From CADCVT01 sp036389485 (GTDB lineage: Bacteria > Actinomycetota > Thermoleophilia > Solirubrobacterales > Solirubrobacteraceae): DNA of 64,000 nucleotides. The stretch covers positions 128,345 through 192,344 of the forward strand of contig DASVPR010000023.1 in assembly GCA_036389485.1 (NCBI GenBank). Reading direction: 5' to 3'. A program made the translations under genes and the position numbers. The notes below the pieces were generated by a model, which was given only the letters and a program-made list of their open reading frames with translations, did not search any database and was not told the origin of the DNA. Shown in pieces: positions 50,054 to 57,500 of this stretch; position 1 is the stretch's first letter, and each line of letters begins with the position of its first letter.

Positions 50054-50940
50054 GTGGCGAGCATCTCCTCGCCGCGGGGCCGGGCGCGGTGCAGCAGGTA
50101 GGCCGCGACGCCGACGCACGCGGGGATGCCGAGGATGGCGGCGATCGGCAGATCGACGCCCGCCTTCGTCAGGACACCGAGCGCGGCGGCGAGGAGCACG
50201 ACCCCGAGGGTAGGCCGCAGGCCGTCGACGGGGACCTTGCCGAGCAGGCCGGTCCCGATCCAGACGCCCGGGAGCGACCCCAGGAGGATCGTCCCCATCA
50301 GGCCGAAGTCGACGTTCCCGCCGATCCAATGGGCGATGCCGGCGGTCCACAGCAGGATCGCGGCGTGGAAGACGTCGGTGCCGACGACGCGGTGCGGTGT
50401 CAGCTTGAAGACGAGGATCAGCGCGAGGCCGATGAGCGCCCCGCTGCCGACCGAGGTGAGCCCGAGGATGAAGCCGAGCACGAAGCCGATGGCGACCGTC
50501 ATCGCGCGCCGCCGGCCAGCCAGGTCCGCGGTCTCGCGCTCCTGCGCGATGTGGCGCGGCATGAAGAACGCGCGGAAGAGCACGCCGCACGCGACGAGCA
50601 GCAGCGCGGCCGCGACGGCGCCGAGCAGCGCCGGCTCGAAGTCGTCGCCGTACGCGTCGTGGAGGCGGTCGACCGCCCACACGCCGAGCAGCGCCCCGGG
50701 CATCGAGCCCGACGCCATCCAGCTCGACAGGCGCAGGTCGACGTGCCCCTCCTTCCACACCCGCCAGCCGCCGACCGTCTTCGTGACGGCGCCGTACGCG
50801 AGGTCCGTCCCGATCGCGACGATCGGGCTGTAGCCCGCGACGATGATGAGCAGCGGCGTCATCAGCGAGCCGCCGCCGATGCCGGTCAGCCCGACGAGCA
50901 GCCCGACGCCGAGGCCGAAGAGGACGACGAGGGGGTCCAT
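50050..50940 (-). CDS. TauE/SafE-family membrane transporter
   Basis: 296 residues with eight or so hydrophobic segments. The two half-repeats each open with the family motif: 'GLLVGLTGIGGGSLMTPLLI' (about 13-32) and 'GFILGLTSVGSGALIGLAL' (about 153-171). Family members export sulfite, sulfoacetate or related anions. Location between cysH and cysD, with GTGA coupling to cysD, suggests sulfite export for detoxification or a sulfate/sulfite uptake role. TACCTT lies 9 nt before the ATG. Confidence 0.85.
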   Translation of the reverse strand: MDPLVVLFGLGVGLLVGLTGIGGGSLMTPLLIIVAGYSPIVAIGTDLAYGAVTKTVGGWRVWKEGHVDLRLSSWMASGSMPGALLGVWAVDRLHDAYGDDFEPALLGAVAAALLLVACGVLFRAFFMPRHIAQERETADLAGRRRAMTVAIGFVLGFILGLTSVGSGALIGLALILVFKLTPHRVVGTDVFHAAILLWTAGIAHWIGGNVDFGLMGTILLGSLPGVWIGTGLLGKVPVDGLRPTLGVVLLAAALGVLTKAGVDLPIAAILGIPACVGVAAYLLHRARPRGEEMLAT

Positions 50941-50974
50941 GTCACGGGGAAGGTAGAGAGGTCGGGCGACGGGG

Positions 50975-51580
50975 TCAGGCGGCGTGCAGCCCGCACTCGA
51001 GCTTCCCCGTGCCGGCCCAGCGTCCCTCCCGGCCCTCGCCGGGCTTGGTGCACGGCACGCACCCGATGGATGCGTAGCCCCGGTCGTGCAGCTCGTGGTA
51101 GGGCAGGCCGCGCTCGTGGATGTGGCGCCAGACGTCCTTCTCCGTCCAGCTCGCGAGCGGGGCGACCTTCCACAGGCCGTACTTCGCGTCCCAGCTGATC
51201 TCCTCGGTGTTCGCCCGCGTCACCGCCTGGTCGCGGCGCACGCCGGTCACCCACGCGTCGGCGCCCTCGAGGCGCTCGCGCAGCGGGATCACCTTCCGCG
51301 CCTCGCAGCAGGCGTCGGGGTCGGTCTCCCACAGCCGCTCGGGGCGCTCGCCCTTCAGCCCGGCGATGTTCACGCCGTAGTGGCGCTCGAAGGCGGCCCA
51401 CGTCTCGTGGGTCTCGGCGAAGAGGACGCCCGTGTCCAGCGTGAAGACATCGAACCGCTCCGGCGCGATCCGGGTGGCGAAGTCGAGGACGACGCTCGCC
51501 TCCTTCTGGAACGAGCAGGCGATCGCGATGCGGTCGAACCGCTGCGCCGCCTCCCGCAGGATCGCCTCTGGCGAGCTCAC
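50975..51580 (-). CDS. cysH: Adenylylsulfate (APS) reductase, assimilatory, CysH type
   Basis: 201 residues, a little shorter than most (about 230-250). It has the PP-loop-like 'IACSFQKEASVVL', 'DTGVLFAETHETW', 'CCEARKVIPL', 'WVTGVRRDQ', 'GCVPCT' and the C-terminal 'ECGLH' redox Cys. The CC...CxxC set binds a [4Fe-4S] cluster and marks APS-reducing enzymes over PAPS-reducing ones. It reduces APS to sulfite and AMP using thioredoxin or an equivalent. GTG start in GTGA with the sulfite reductase gene (51577-51580). Confidence 0.9.
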   Translation of the reverse strand: MSSPEAILREAAQRFDRIAIACSFQKEASVVLDFATRIAPERFDVFTLDTGVLFAETHETWAAFERHYGVNIAGLKGERPERLWETDPDACCEARKVIPLRERLEGADAWVTGVRRDQAVTRANTEEISWDAKYGLWKVAPLASWTEKDVWRHIHERGLPYHELHDRGYASIGCVPCTKPGEGREGRWAGTGKLECGLHAA

Positions 51581-53388
51581 ACCGCGCACTCGCCTTCGCC
51601 GCGGATGACCTGGAAGGGCACGTTCTTGCTCCAGTCGATGAACATGTTCATCGACTCGACGCTGAACTCGACCGGAAGCGAGAGCTCCTTCACTTCGTCG
51701 GTGAACCGCTGCTCGCCGACGCGCTCGACGTACCGGTTGAACGTCTCGCCGTCGTTGCGCTCGGCCTCGTACATGCGCAGCCAGCGCTCGACGGCCTCGG
51801 GGACGCGCTTGGCGGGCAGGCGCACCTTCAGGCGCGTGCCGAACGCCAGGCCGTCCTGCCCGTGGCTGCCGCCGACGTGCGCCACGTACGCCGGGATCGT
51901 GTGCTCGCCGACCTTGATCGACGCGCCGTAGAACCCGATGCTGCCGATGTGGTGCTGGCCGCACCCGTTGGGGCAGCCGCTCATCTTGATCTGGATCTGC
52001 CTCGTCAGCTCGTCGGTGATCTGCATCTCGGCGAGCCGCTCGCGGATCGCGAGGTTCAGGCCCATCGAGCTGGTGATGCCGAGCTTGCACGAGTCGGTGC
52101 CCGGGCAGCTGACGACGTCCGTGATCTCCTGCGCGCCCGGCTCGCCGAGGTCGAGCGCCTTGAGCCGCTGCCAGACCTCGTAGACGGCCTCCTCGCGCAC
52201 CCAGCGCAGGACGATGTTCTGGCCGACGGTGGTCCGGGCGTAGCCGGCCGAGTACTCGCGCATGAGCGTCGCGAGGCCGCGGAACTGCTCCGGGGTCAGG
52301 TCGCCGCGCGTCACCGCTACCTCGACCGCCGCGAAGCCGGCCTGGCGCTGCGCGCGGACGTTCGAGCGGCGGAAGCGCTCGAACGGCTCGATCTCGTCGG
52401 CCTCGGGGCTCGCGTAGGACGCGCGCGGCAGCGGCGCGTTGACCTCCTCGTCGTGGTCGAACGCGCGGTCGGCGACGCTGAAGTCGCGATCGTGCACCCA
52501 GTCGCCCTGCAGCTCCTCCTCCGTCTGCCGGCGCAGCTCGTCGATGCCGTACTTGTCGACGAAGACCTTGATCCGGGCGCGGGCGCGGTTGACGCGCAGC
52601 CACTCCTGGCGGTCGAAGATGCGCATGACCGCCTCGGTCACCCGCAGGTACTCGCCGTCGTCGGCGCCGACGAAGTCGTAGAGGACCTGTGCCTCGCGGG
52701 GCATGATCGAGGTGCCGCCTCCGACGACCATCTCGAAGCCGCGCCGGCCGTCGCGGATGCGGGGCGTGAAGGCGACGTCGTGGATGCCCACGATCGCGCG
52801 GTCCTCGTCGGTCGCCGTGAACGCGGTCTTGACCTTCCGCGGCATCCCCTGGGTCGTGGGGTGGCGGACGAAGTAGCGCACGTACGCGCCGGCGTACGGC
52901 GTCGGGTCGAACAGCTCGCCCTCGCAGATCCCGGCCCACGGGTCGCCGGTGACGTTGCGCATCGTGTTGCCGCAGCCCTCGCGGCTCGACAGGTTCGCCT
53001 CGCCGATCATCCGGATGTACTCGGCCGCGTCGGCCAGCGGCACGTGGTGGACCTGGATGTTCTGGCGGGTGGTGATGTGCCCCTTCTTCAGAGGGACGTA
53101 CTTCTCGATGGCGTCCGCGAAGGCCTCCATCTGCTCCGGCGTGACGCCGCCAAAGGGCAGCTTGACCCGGACCATCTGGACGTCCGGCTGGCGCTGGCCG
53201 TAGACGCCCTGCTTCAGGCGGAACTTGATGAACTCGGTCTCGTCCGACTCGCCCGCGAGGAACTTCGTGGCCTCGGTGTCGAAGTCGTCGAACTCCCGCT
53301 CGAGGATCGGGATGATGTGCCCGGGGACGTTCTCGTAGACCTCGGGGTTGGAGAGCGTGCCCTTGCGGCCGCTGGTGTCGGTCGCCAT
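51577..53388 (-). CDS. sir: Ferredoxin-dependent sulfite (or nitrite) reductase
   Basis: 603 residues with the duplicated nitrite/sulfite reductase fold. Siroheme/[4Fe-4S] Cys motifs are 'SCPGTDSCKLGI' and 'MSGCPNGCGQHHIG' near the centre-C-terminal third. 'ITTRQNIQVHHVP' and 'REGCGNTMRNVTG' in the first half are substrate-site segments. Placement directly before cysH favours sulfite reduction to sulfide over nitrite. TATAGT lies 8 nt before the ATG on the coding strand, suggesting a leaderless operon start. Confidence 0.9.
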   Translation of the reverse strand: MATDTSGRKGTLSNPEVYENVPGHIIPILEREFDDFDTEATKFLAGESDETEFIKFRLKQGVYGQRQPDVQMVRVKLPFGGVTPEQMEAFADAIEKYVPLKKGHITTRQNIQVHHVPLADAAEYIRMIGEANLSSREGCGNTMRNVTGDPWAGICEGELFDPTPYAGAYVRYFVRHPTTQGMPRKVKTAFTATDEDRAIVGIHDVAFTPRIRDGRRGFEMVVGGGTSIMPREAQVLYDFVGADDGEYLRVTEAVMRIFDRQEWLRVNRARARIKVFVDKYGIDELRRQTEEELQGDWVHDRDFSVADRAFDHDEEVNAPLPRASYASPEADEIEPFERFRRSNVRAQRQAGFAAVEVAVTRGDLTPEQFRGLATLMREYSAGYARTTVGQNIVLRWVREEAVYEVWQRLKALDLGEPGAQEITDVVSCPGTDSCKLGITSSMGLNLAIRERLAEMQITDELTRQIQIKMSGCPNGCGQHHIGSIGFYGASIKVGEHTIPAYVAHVGGSHGQDGLAFGTRLKVRLPAKRVPEAVERWLRMYEAERNDGETFNRYVERVGEQRFTDEVKELSLPVEFSVESMNMFIDWSKNVPFQVIRGEGECAV

Positions 53389-53396
53389 GCCGCGGC

Positions 53397-53402
53397 ACTA
53401 TA
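53397..53402 (-). promoter_or_regulatory. -10 box TATAGT for the sulfite reductase/cysH genes
   Basis: TATAGT on the minus strand, 8 nt before the ATG at 53388. It is the best TATAAT match among the leaderless boxes. No clear -35 is visible. Confidence 0.45.
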
Positions 53403-53424
53403 CAGAGTGAAGTCCGACCCGGAT

Positions 53425-53736
53425 TCAGGTATTTCTCTCGACCGGGAGGCCGGCGCGCTCCCAGGCGAGGATCCCGCCGTCGAGGTTGTAGGCCTCGTAC
53501 CCGGATGCGCGCAGCGCGTCGGCCGCCATCGCCGACCTCGCGCCGGAGCGGCAGGCCAGCACGAGCCGCTCGCCCTGGAGCTCCGACGCGCGCGCGCCCA
53601 GGTCGCCGAGCGGGATGTGGACGGCGCCGGGGAAGCGGCCGTCGTCGCGCAGCTCGTCGGGCTCGCGGACGTCCACCAGCGTGGCGCCCTCGCGGACGAG
53701 CTGCTCGGCGGCGTGGGGCTGCAGGTCGCGCTCCAC
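53425..53736 (-). CDS. Single-domain rhodanese
   Basis: 103 residues, one rhodanese domain. 'LVDVREPDELRDDGRFPGAVHIPLG' is the CH2A-type N-terminal signature and 'LACRSGARSAMAA' the active-site loop with C62. It transfers sulfane sulfur to thiophilic acceptors and fits next to the sulfur-assimilation genes. GTG start with TATCCT 7 nt upstream. Confidence 0.9.
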   Translation of the reverse strand: MERDLQPHAAEQLVREGATLVDVREPDELRDDGRFPGAVHIPLGDLGARASELQGERLVLACRSGARSAMAADALRASGYEAYNLDGGILAWERAGLPVERNT

Positions 53737-53743
53737 GCCGCCG

Positions 53744-53749
53744 AGGATA
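53744..53749 (-). promoter_or_regulatory. -10 box TATCCT for the rhodanese gene
   Basis: TATCCT on the minus strand, 7 nt before the GTG at 53736, fits TANNNT in leaderless position. Confidence 0.35.
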
Positions 53750-53760
53750 GGGCTTCGCCT

Positions 53761-53973
53761 CTAGCGCTCCAGCTTGAACGCGATCTTGACGTTGACGTGG
53801 TACTCGGTGATCGACCCGTCGTCGCCGACCTTCGCCGAGCTCTGGATCACGTCGACACCCGTGATCCCGCGGATCGTCTTCGACGCCTCCGCCACCGCGT
53901 TGCGCACGGCCGCCGAGAACGACTCGGACGACACGCCGACCAGCTCGATGATCTTGACCACACCGTCGGCCAT
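53761..53973 (-). CDS. Dodecin
   Basis: 70 residues, the full length of the family. 'VVKIIELVGVSSESFSAAVRNAVAEASKTIRG' in pieces gives the first strand and helix, and 'EYHVNVKIAFKLE' the last strand; the flavin-stacking aromatic position is not clearly filled by Trp. Dodecins form hollow 12-mers that store FMN/riboflavin or CoA. ATG at 53973 is chosen because GAGGAG precedes it; a longer frame back to 54006 lacks such support. Confidence 0.85.
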   Translation of the reverse strand: MADGVVKIIELVGVSSESFSAAVRNAVAEASKTIRGITGVDVIQSSAKVGDDGSITEYHVNVKIAFKLER

Positions 53974-54026
53974 GCAAGCTCCTCTCGTCGGGGACGGGGT
54001 CGGCACTACCCCGTGCGGCCCGCCGC

Positions 54027-54224
54027 CTACCAGACCTGCGGCGGCTCGCGCTCGATCGAGTCGAGCAGGCCGGTGCGGAACCAGGGGTTCGGCCTGTCCT
54101 CGACCGGGGCGGGCGTCGGCGCGGTCTCGCGCATGAACTGCTCCAGCGCGGCGACGATCGCGGCCGCCTCGGCGGGCGACGCGCCGGGCGCGACGATCTC
54201 GAGCTTGGGCCGCCGGTTCGGCAT
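54027..54224 (-). CDS. accE: Acyl-CoA carboxylase epsilon subunit-like protein
   Basis: 65 residues. 'LEIVAPGASPAEAAAIVAALEQFMRE' is the helical beta-subunit-binding segment typical of AccE/PccE, followed by a short disordered tail with 'NPWFRTGLLDS'. Epsilon subunits stabilise actinobacterial acyl-CoA carboxylase complexes. The gene is separate from its likely partners (beta at 59152-60723, alpha at 32810-34606). TAGGCT lies 7 nt before the ATG. Confidence 0.7.
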   Translation of the reverse strand: MPNRRPKLEIVAPGASPAEAAAIVAALEQFMRETAPTPAPVEDRPNPWFRTGLLDSIEREPPQVW

Positions 54225-54231
54225 CGGCGCG

Positions 54232-54237
54232 AGCCTA
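54232..54237 (-). promoter_or_regulatory. -10 box TAGGCT for the epsilon-subunit gene
   Basis: TAGGCT on the minus strand, 7 nt before the ATG at 54224, sits in the 29-bp divergent gap. TACCGT at 54239-54244 on the plus strand may serve the ornithine cyclodeaminase-like gene. Confidence 0.4.
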
Positions 54238-54253
54238 CTACCGTGCCCGGGCC

Positions 54254-55198
54254 GTGCCGTCCCTGCCCGTCCTGAACCGCGACGCCGTGCTGGCCGCCGT
54301 TTCGCCGCGCGCGGCGATCGACGCGGTGCGGGAGGCGTTCGTGCGGCACCGGCGGGGCGAGTGGGTGATGCCGGCGAAGGTCTACCTCGAGTCGCCGCCG
54401 CACGGGGACTTCCGGGCGATGCCGGCGCGAGGCGGGGAGCTGGCGATCCTCAAGTGGATCTCGTCGTTCCCGTCGAACCCGGCGCGCGGGCTGCCGACGG
54501 TCATCGGGCTGCTCGTGGTCTCCGACGCTACGACCTCCGAGCCGGTCGCGCTGATGGACGCGGGCTCGGTGACCGCGCTGCGGACGGGCGCCGTGGCGGC
54601 GGTCGCGGCCGACGCGCTGGCCGCCGGGCGCTCCGTCGGGATCGTGGGGAGTGGGCTGCATGGGGCGTGGGCGGCGCGGTGCCTGGCCGCGGCCGGCTAC
54701 GGGCCGGGCGTCTGCTTCGACCCCGACGCGGGGCGGGCGGCGGCGCTGGCGGAGGAGCTGGGCTGGTCGGCGGGGTCGCACGGCGACGCGCTGGCGCAGG
54801 ACGTGGTCTGCTGCGTGACGCCCGGGCACGAGGCGGTCGTCGAGGTCGGCGACCTGCACGCTGGGCTGCACCTCAACATGCTCGGCGCGGACGGGCCCGG
54901 GAAGGCGGAGGCGACGATCGGCGCGGTCGCGTCGTGCGCGCTGTTCTGCGACGAGTGGGCCCAGGCGTCGCACGGCGGCGAGCTGACCGGCGCGGTCGAG
55001 GCCGGCGTCGTCGCGCGCGAGCAGGTGACGGACCTCGGCGCGGTGCTCACCGGCGAGGCGCCGGGCCGCGCCGGCCCCGAGGCCGTCACCCTCTTCGACT
55101 CCACCGGCCTCGCCATCCAGGACCTCGCCGTCGCGGCGGCCGCGCTCGACGCGTACCGCCGCGGCGCCGTCGAGGCGCAGCACGTCGACCTTCCGTAG
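54254..55198 (+). CDS. Ornithine cyclodeaminase / mu-crystallin family protein
   Basis: 314 residues. 'MPAKVYLESPPHGDFRAMPA' and 'LAILKWISSFPSNPARGLPTV' form the substrate region (Lys of 'LKWIS' conserved), and the Rossmann motif is 'SVGIVGSGLHGAWAARCLAA'. 'LMDAGSVTALRTGAVAAVAA' is the family hallmark. It could be a cyclodeaminase, an imine reductase or an alanine dehydrogenase-like enzyme; the specific substrate is unknown. GTG start. Confidence 0.85.
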   Translation: MPSLPVLNRDAVLAAVSPRAAIDAVREAFVRHRRGEWVMPAKVYLESPPHGDFRAMPARGGELAILKWISSFPSNPARGLPTVIGLLVVSDATTSEPVALMDAGSVTALRTGAVAAVAADALAAGRSVGIVGSGLHGAWAARCLAAAGYGPGVCFDPDAGRAAALAEELGWSAGSHGDALAQDVVCCVTPGHEAVVEVGDLHAGLHLNMLGADGPGKAEATIGAVASCALFCDEWAQASHGGELTGAVEAGVVAREQVTDLGAVLTGEAPGRAGPEAVTLFDSTGLAIQDLAVAAAALDAYRRGAVEAQHVDLP

Positions 55199-55241
55199 CG
55201 CGCCGCGCGGCGCCTCCGGCCGCGCCGCTCGCTAGCGGCGG

Positions 55242-56060
55242 CTACCTGCGGCGCAGCTCCCGGCGGGCCATCGTCGGGTCGTCGGTGATCACCGCGTCGA
55301 CCTCGATCCGCTTCGCCTGGCGGACCGACCTGCGCGAGTTGAGCGTGAACGGGATCGCCTTCTTGCGCGCGCGGTGCACGCCCTTGACGTACGCCTTCGC
55401 GACCGGCCACTCCGGCGAGACCCACTTCGCGCTCACGCTCTTCGCCGCGTTCAGTGCGCCGATCGCGAACGCGCGCAGCGCCAGCGCGGAGAGGCCGACG
55501 CCGGGCAGGCGCTCCTTCGCCGTCTTCAGGTCGCCGGCGTAGAAGCTCTGCACGATGAGGCGGCGCGCGGGAAAACGAGAGGCGGCGACGACGTCGAGGA
55601 CGCGCGCCACGCGCTCGGCCTCGCGGTCGTTGATCTCGAGGTTCAGCCGTGCGCCGGCGTCGCGCGCCCACGCGAGCACCTCCGCCAGGTCCGGCGGCGG
55701 CGGGCCGCCCGGCCGCTCCTCGAAGCCGAGCGGGCCGCCCGGGCGCCCGACCGTGTCCGACGGGCAGTTCGCCACGTTCGCGAGCGTCATGTCGATCGCC
55801 GGGCCGGAGCAGCTCGTCGTGCGATCGAGGGTGTCGTCGTGGAGCGCGATGGCGCCGTCCTGCACGGCGCGCGTGTCGAGCTCGACCACGAAGCCGCCGG
55901 CGTGCGCGGCCTGGAACGCGGGCAGCGTGTTCTCCGCGTACGTGGCCACGCCGTCCACGAACGGCCCGCCGCGATGCGCGTGGACGATCGGGGTCGCGGC
56001 CGCGGCGACCCCCGGGACAGCGAGTGCCCCGAGGGTCGCCACGAGCGCGAGCCGGATCAC
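55242..56060 (-). CDS. Secreted glycerophosphodiester phosphodiesterase
   Basis: 272 residues with a signal peptide (about 1-22). The GDPD active site is clear: 'HAHRGG' with catalytic His/Arg, 'AENTLPAFQAA' (Glu-Asn), 'VELDTR' (metal Glu/Asp) and 'LHDDTLDRTT' (second catalytic His). It hydrolyses glycerophosphodiesters to glycerol-3-phosphate and an alcohol outside the cell. GTG start overlaps the stop of the EEP-fold gene as GTGA (56057-56060), so the two secreted phosphoesterases are made together. Confidence 0.9.
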   Translation of the reverse strand: MIRLALVATLGALAVPGVAAAATPIVHAHRGGPFVDGVATYAENTLPAFQAAHAGGFVVELDTRAVQDGAIALHDDTLDRTTSCSGPAIDMTLANVANCPSDTVGRPGGPLGFEERPGGPPPPDLAEVLAWARDAGARLNLEINDREAERVARVLDVVAASRFPARRLIVQSFYAGDLKTAKERLPGVGLSALALRAFAIGALNAAKSVSAKWVSPEWPVAKAYVKGVHRARKKAIPFTLNSRRSVRQAKRIEVDAVITDDPTMARRELRRR

Positions 56061-57100
56061 TTCAGCCGCAGGGTCGCCCAGATCCCCGCGTGGTCGGACG
56101 GGAAGAGCCCGCCGACCTGGCGCGTCCCGACGATGCCCGAGCGCAGCGCCCGGATCTTCGGCCGCACGACGATGTGGTCGATCCACGTCTCCAGCGACTC
56201 CGCGGTGCTGTGCAGGTCCTCCGCGAAGCAGCACGTCGCGCGGCGCGGCAGCGGGTTGACGAACCCGGCGGCGATCGCGGAGTCGTACGCGCTGTCCTCG
56301 CGCTGCGTCCCGCGGTCGTCCTGGTTGTCCGCCGGCGCGGAGTTGAAGTCGCCGACGAGGATCGACTGGCGCCGCTTCGACGCGAGCGGCCCGCCCGGGT
56401 TCAGCAGCTGCTGCATCTGCTCGTTCGCCATCGCCGGGCTGTAGGCCTCGAGGTGCGTGGTGACGAAGCGGAAGCGCTTCTTCGCGAGCGTCCCGTCGAC
56501 CCCGACCCAGCCACGCAGCGACTGCGCGAGCCCCGCCTGCGTCTGGACGTCGAGGTGCGTTCTGTAGCCGCCGCGGAACGAGCGCCCGAGCTTCAGCCCC
56601 TTGACGCCGCGCCGCACGAGGATCACGTCGCCCTGCACGAGGCGGACGTCCTGCTCGGTCGTCGGCCCCTCGACGTCGAGCCAGTCGCGGCCCGCGACGA
56701 CGCGGTAGCGCTGGCCGGCCTTCGCCAGCTCCTCGAGGATCAGCTCGGTCGAGTCGTAGACCACGTCCGCGGCCGGGGCGGCGTCGCCCTTCGGCCCGGT
56801 GCGCCACACCGCCGCCTCCTGGATGGCGACGAGGGCCGGCTTGTTCGCGCGGATCTCGGCGGCGATCGCCTTCGCGCGGCTCGGGAAGTCGTTGTTGCGG
56901 ACGGTCTGGAAGACCTGGGAGGCGTTGCGCTCGAACTCCTCGCGGTTCTGCGCGGTCGCCAGCTTGATGATGTCGGCGCCGAGGTAGACGTTGCGCGTCA
57001 TGACCTTCAGGTCCTGCGGCTTGGCCGACGCGGAGGCGGGGAGGAGGGCGAGCGCGGCGATCGCCAGCGCGACGCACCGCCGGAGGGGCGAGTGGGACAT
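56057..57100 (-). CDS. Secreted endonuclease/exonuclease/phosphatase-family protein
   Basis: 347 residues from the ATG at 57100, signal peptide about 1-25 (MSHSPLRRCVALAIAALALLP). EEP fold motifs: 'VMTRNVYLGAD' (metal Asn), 'LVAIQEAAVW' (Glu), 'THLEAYSP' (His), 'LVGDFNSAP' (Asp-x-Asn) and 'FPSDHAGIWATL' (Asp-His). It may act on phospholipids (sphingomyelinase-like) or nucleic acid; pairing with a GDPD enzyme favours a lipid or phosphate-scavenging role. TAGGCT lies 7 nt before the ATG. Confidence 0.85.
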   Translation of the reverse strand: MSHSPLRRCVALAIAALALLPASASAKPQDLKVMTRNVYLGADIIKLATAQNREEFERNASQVFQTVRNNDFPSRAKAIAAEIRANKPALVAIQEAAVWRTGPKGDAAPAADVVYDSTELILEELAKAGQRYRVVAGRDWLDVEGPTTEQDVRLVQGDVILVRRGVKGLKLGRSFRGGYRTHLDVQTQAGLAQSLRGWVGVDGTLAKKRFRFVTTHLEAYSPAMANEQMQQLLNPGGPLASKRRQSILVGDFNSAPADNQDDRGTQREDSAYDSAIAAGFVNPLPRRATCCFAEDLHSTAESLETWIDHIVVRPKIRALRSGIVGTRQVGGLFPSDHAGIWATLRLK

Positions 57101-57107
57101 GGCGACG

Positions 57108-57113
57108 AGCCTA
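57108..57113 (-). promoter_or_regulatory. -10 box TAGGCT for the EEP/GDPD operon
   Basis: TAGGCT on the minus strand, 7 nt before the ATG at 57100. It overlaps the 3' end of the PGPGW gene (stop at 57111). Confidence 0.4.
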
Positions 57114-57500
57114 CACAGGCAGCAACGGCACATCGCCTACGATCGCCCACGCCGCGAACCCGGCGATCGCCAGGATCGCGCCGGCCGCGGTGACGACGCG
57201 CGTCAGCGTCGACGTCTCCGCCGCGCGCTGCTTGGCGCGGTCGGCCTGGGCGATCGAGCGCTCCAGCCAGACCTCCGCCCACTGGAACTCGAGCGCGAGC
57301 AGGAACAGGCCGACCGGGATGACGGCGAGCGCCGGGCCCGGGAGGACGAGCATCGCCAGGCCCGCGAGCAGCACCGTGAAGCCCGCGGCGACGAAGAGCC
57401 ACCGCACCGGCTTGGGCCGGCGCAGGTGACGCTCCTTGTACTCCCGGAGCTTGCGGACGAGCTCCGGGACGTCCTCGCGCTCGTCCTGCTCCGCGCTCAC
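57111..57500 (-). CDS. PGPGW-type (TIGR02611-like) small membrane protein
   Basis: 129 residues. 'AMLVLPGPALAVIPVGLFLLALEFQWAEVWLE' (in parts) matches the PGPGW transmembrane family. Hydrophobic segments lie at about 30-48, 52-72 and 103-122, and the N-terminus is charged. Function of the family is unknown. GTG start in GTGA with the previous secreted protein gene. Confidence 0.75.
   Translation of the reverse strand: MSAEQDEREDVPELVRKLREYKERHLRRPKPVRWLFVAAGFTVLLAGLAMLVLPGPALAVIPVGLFLLALEFQWAEVWLERSIAQADRAKQRAAETSTLTRVVTAAGAILAIAGFAAWAIVGDVPLLPV

Noticed and set aside
50975..55183. A 1402-codon open frame on the minus strand
   Set aside because: Only its end is real (cysH, from the GTG at 51580); the remainder is out of frame with sulfite reductase, rhodanese and dodecin.
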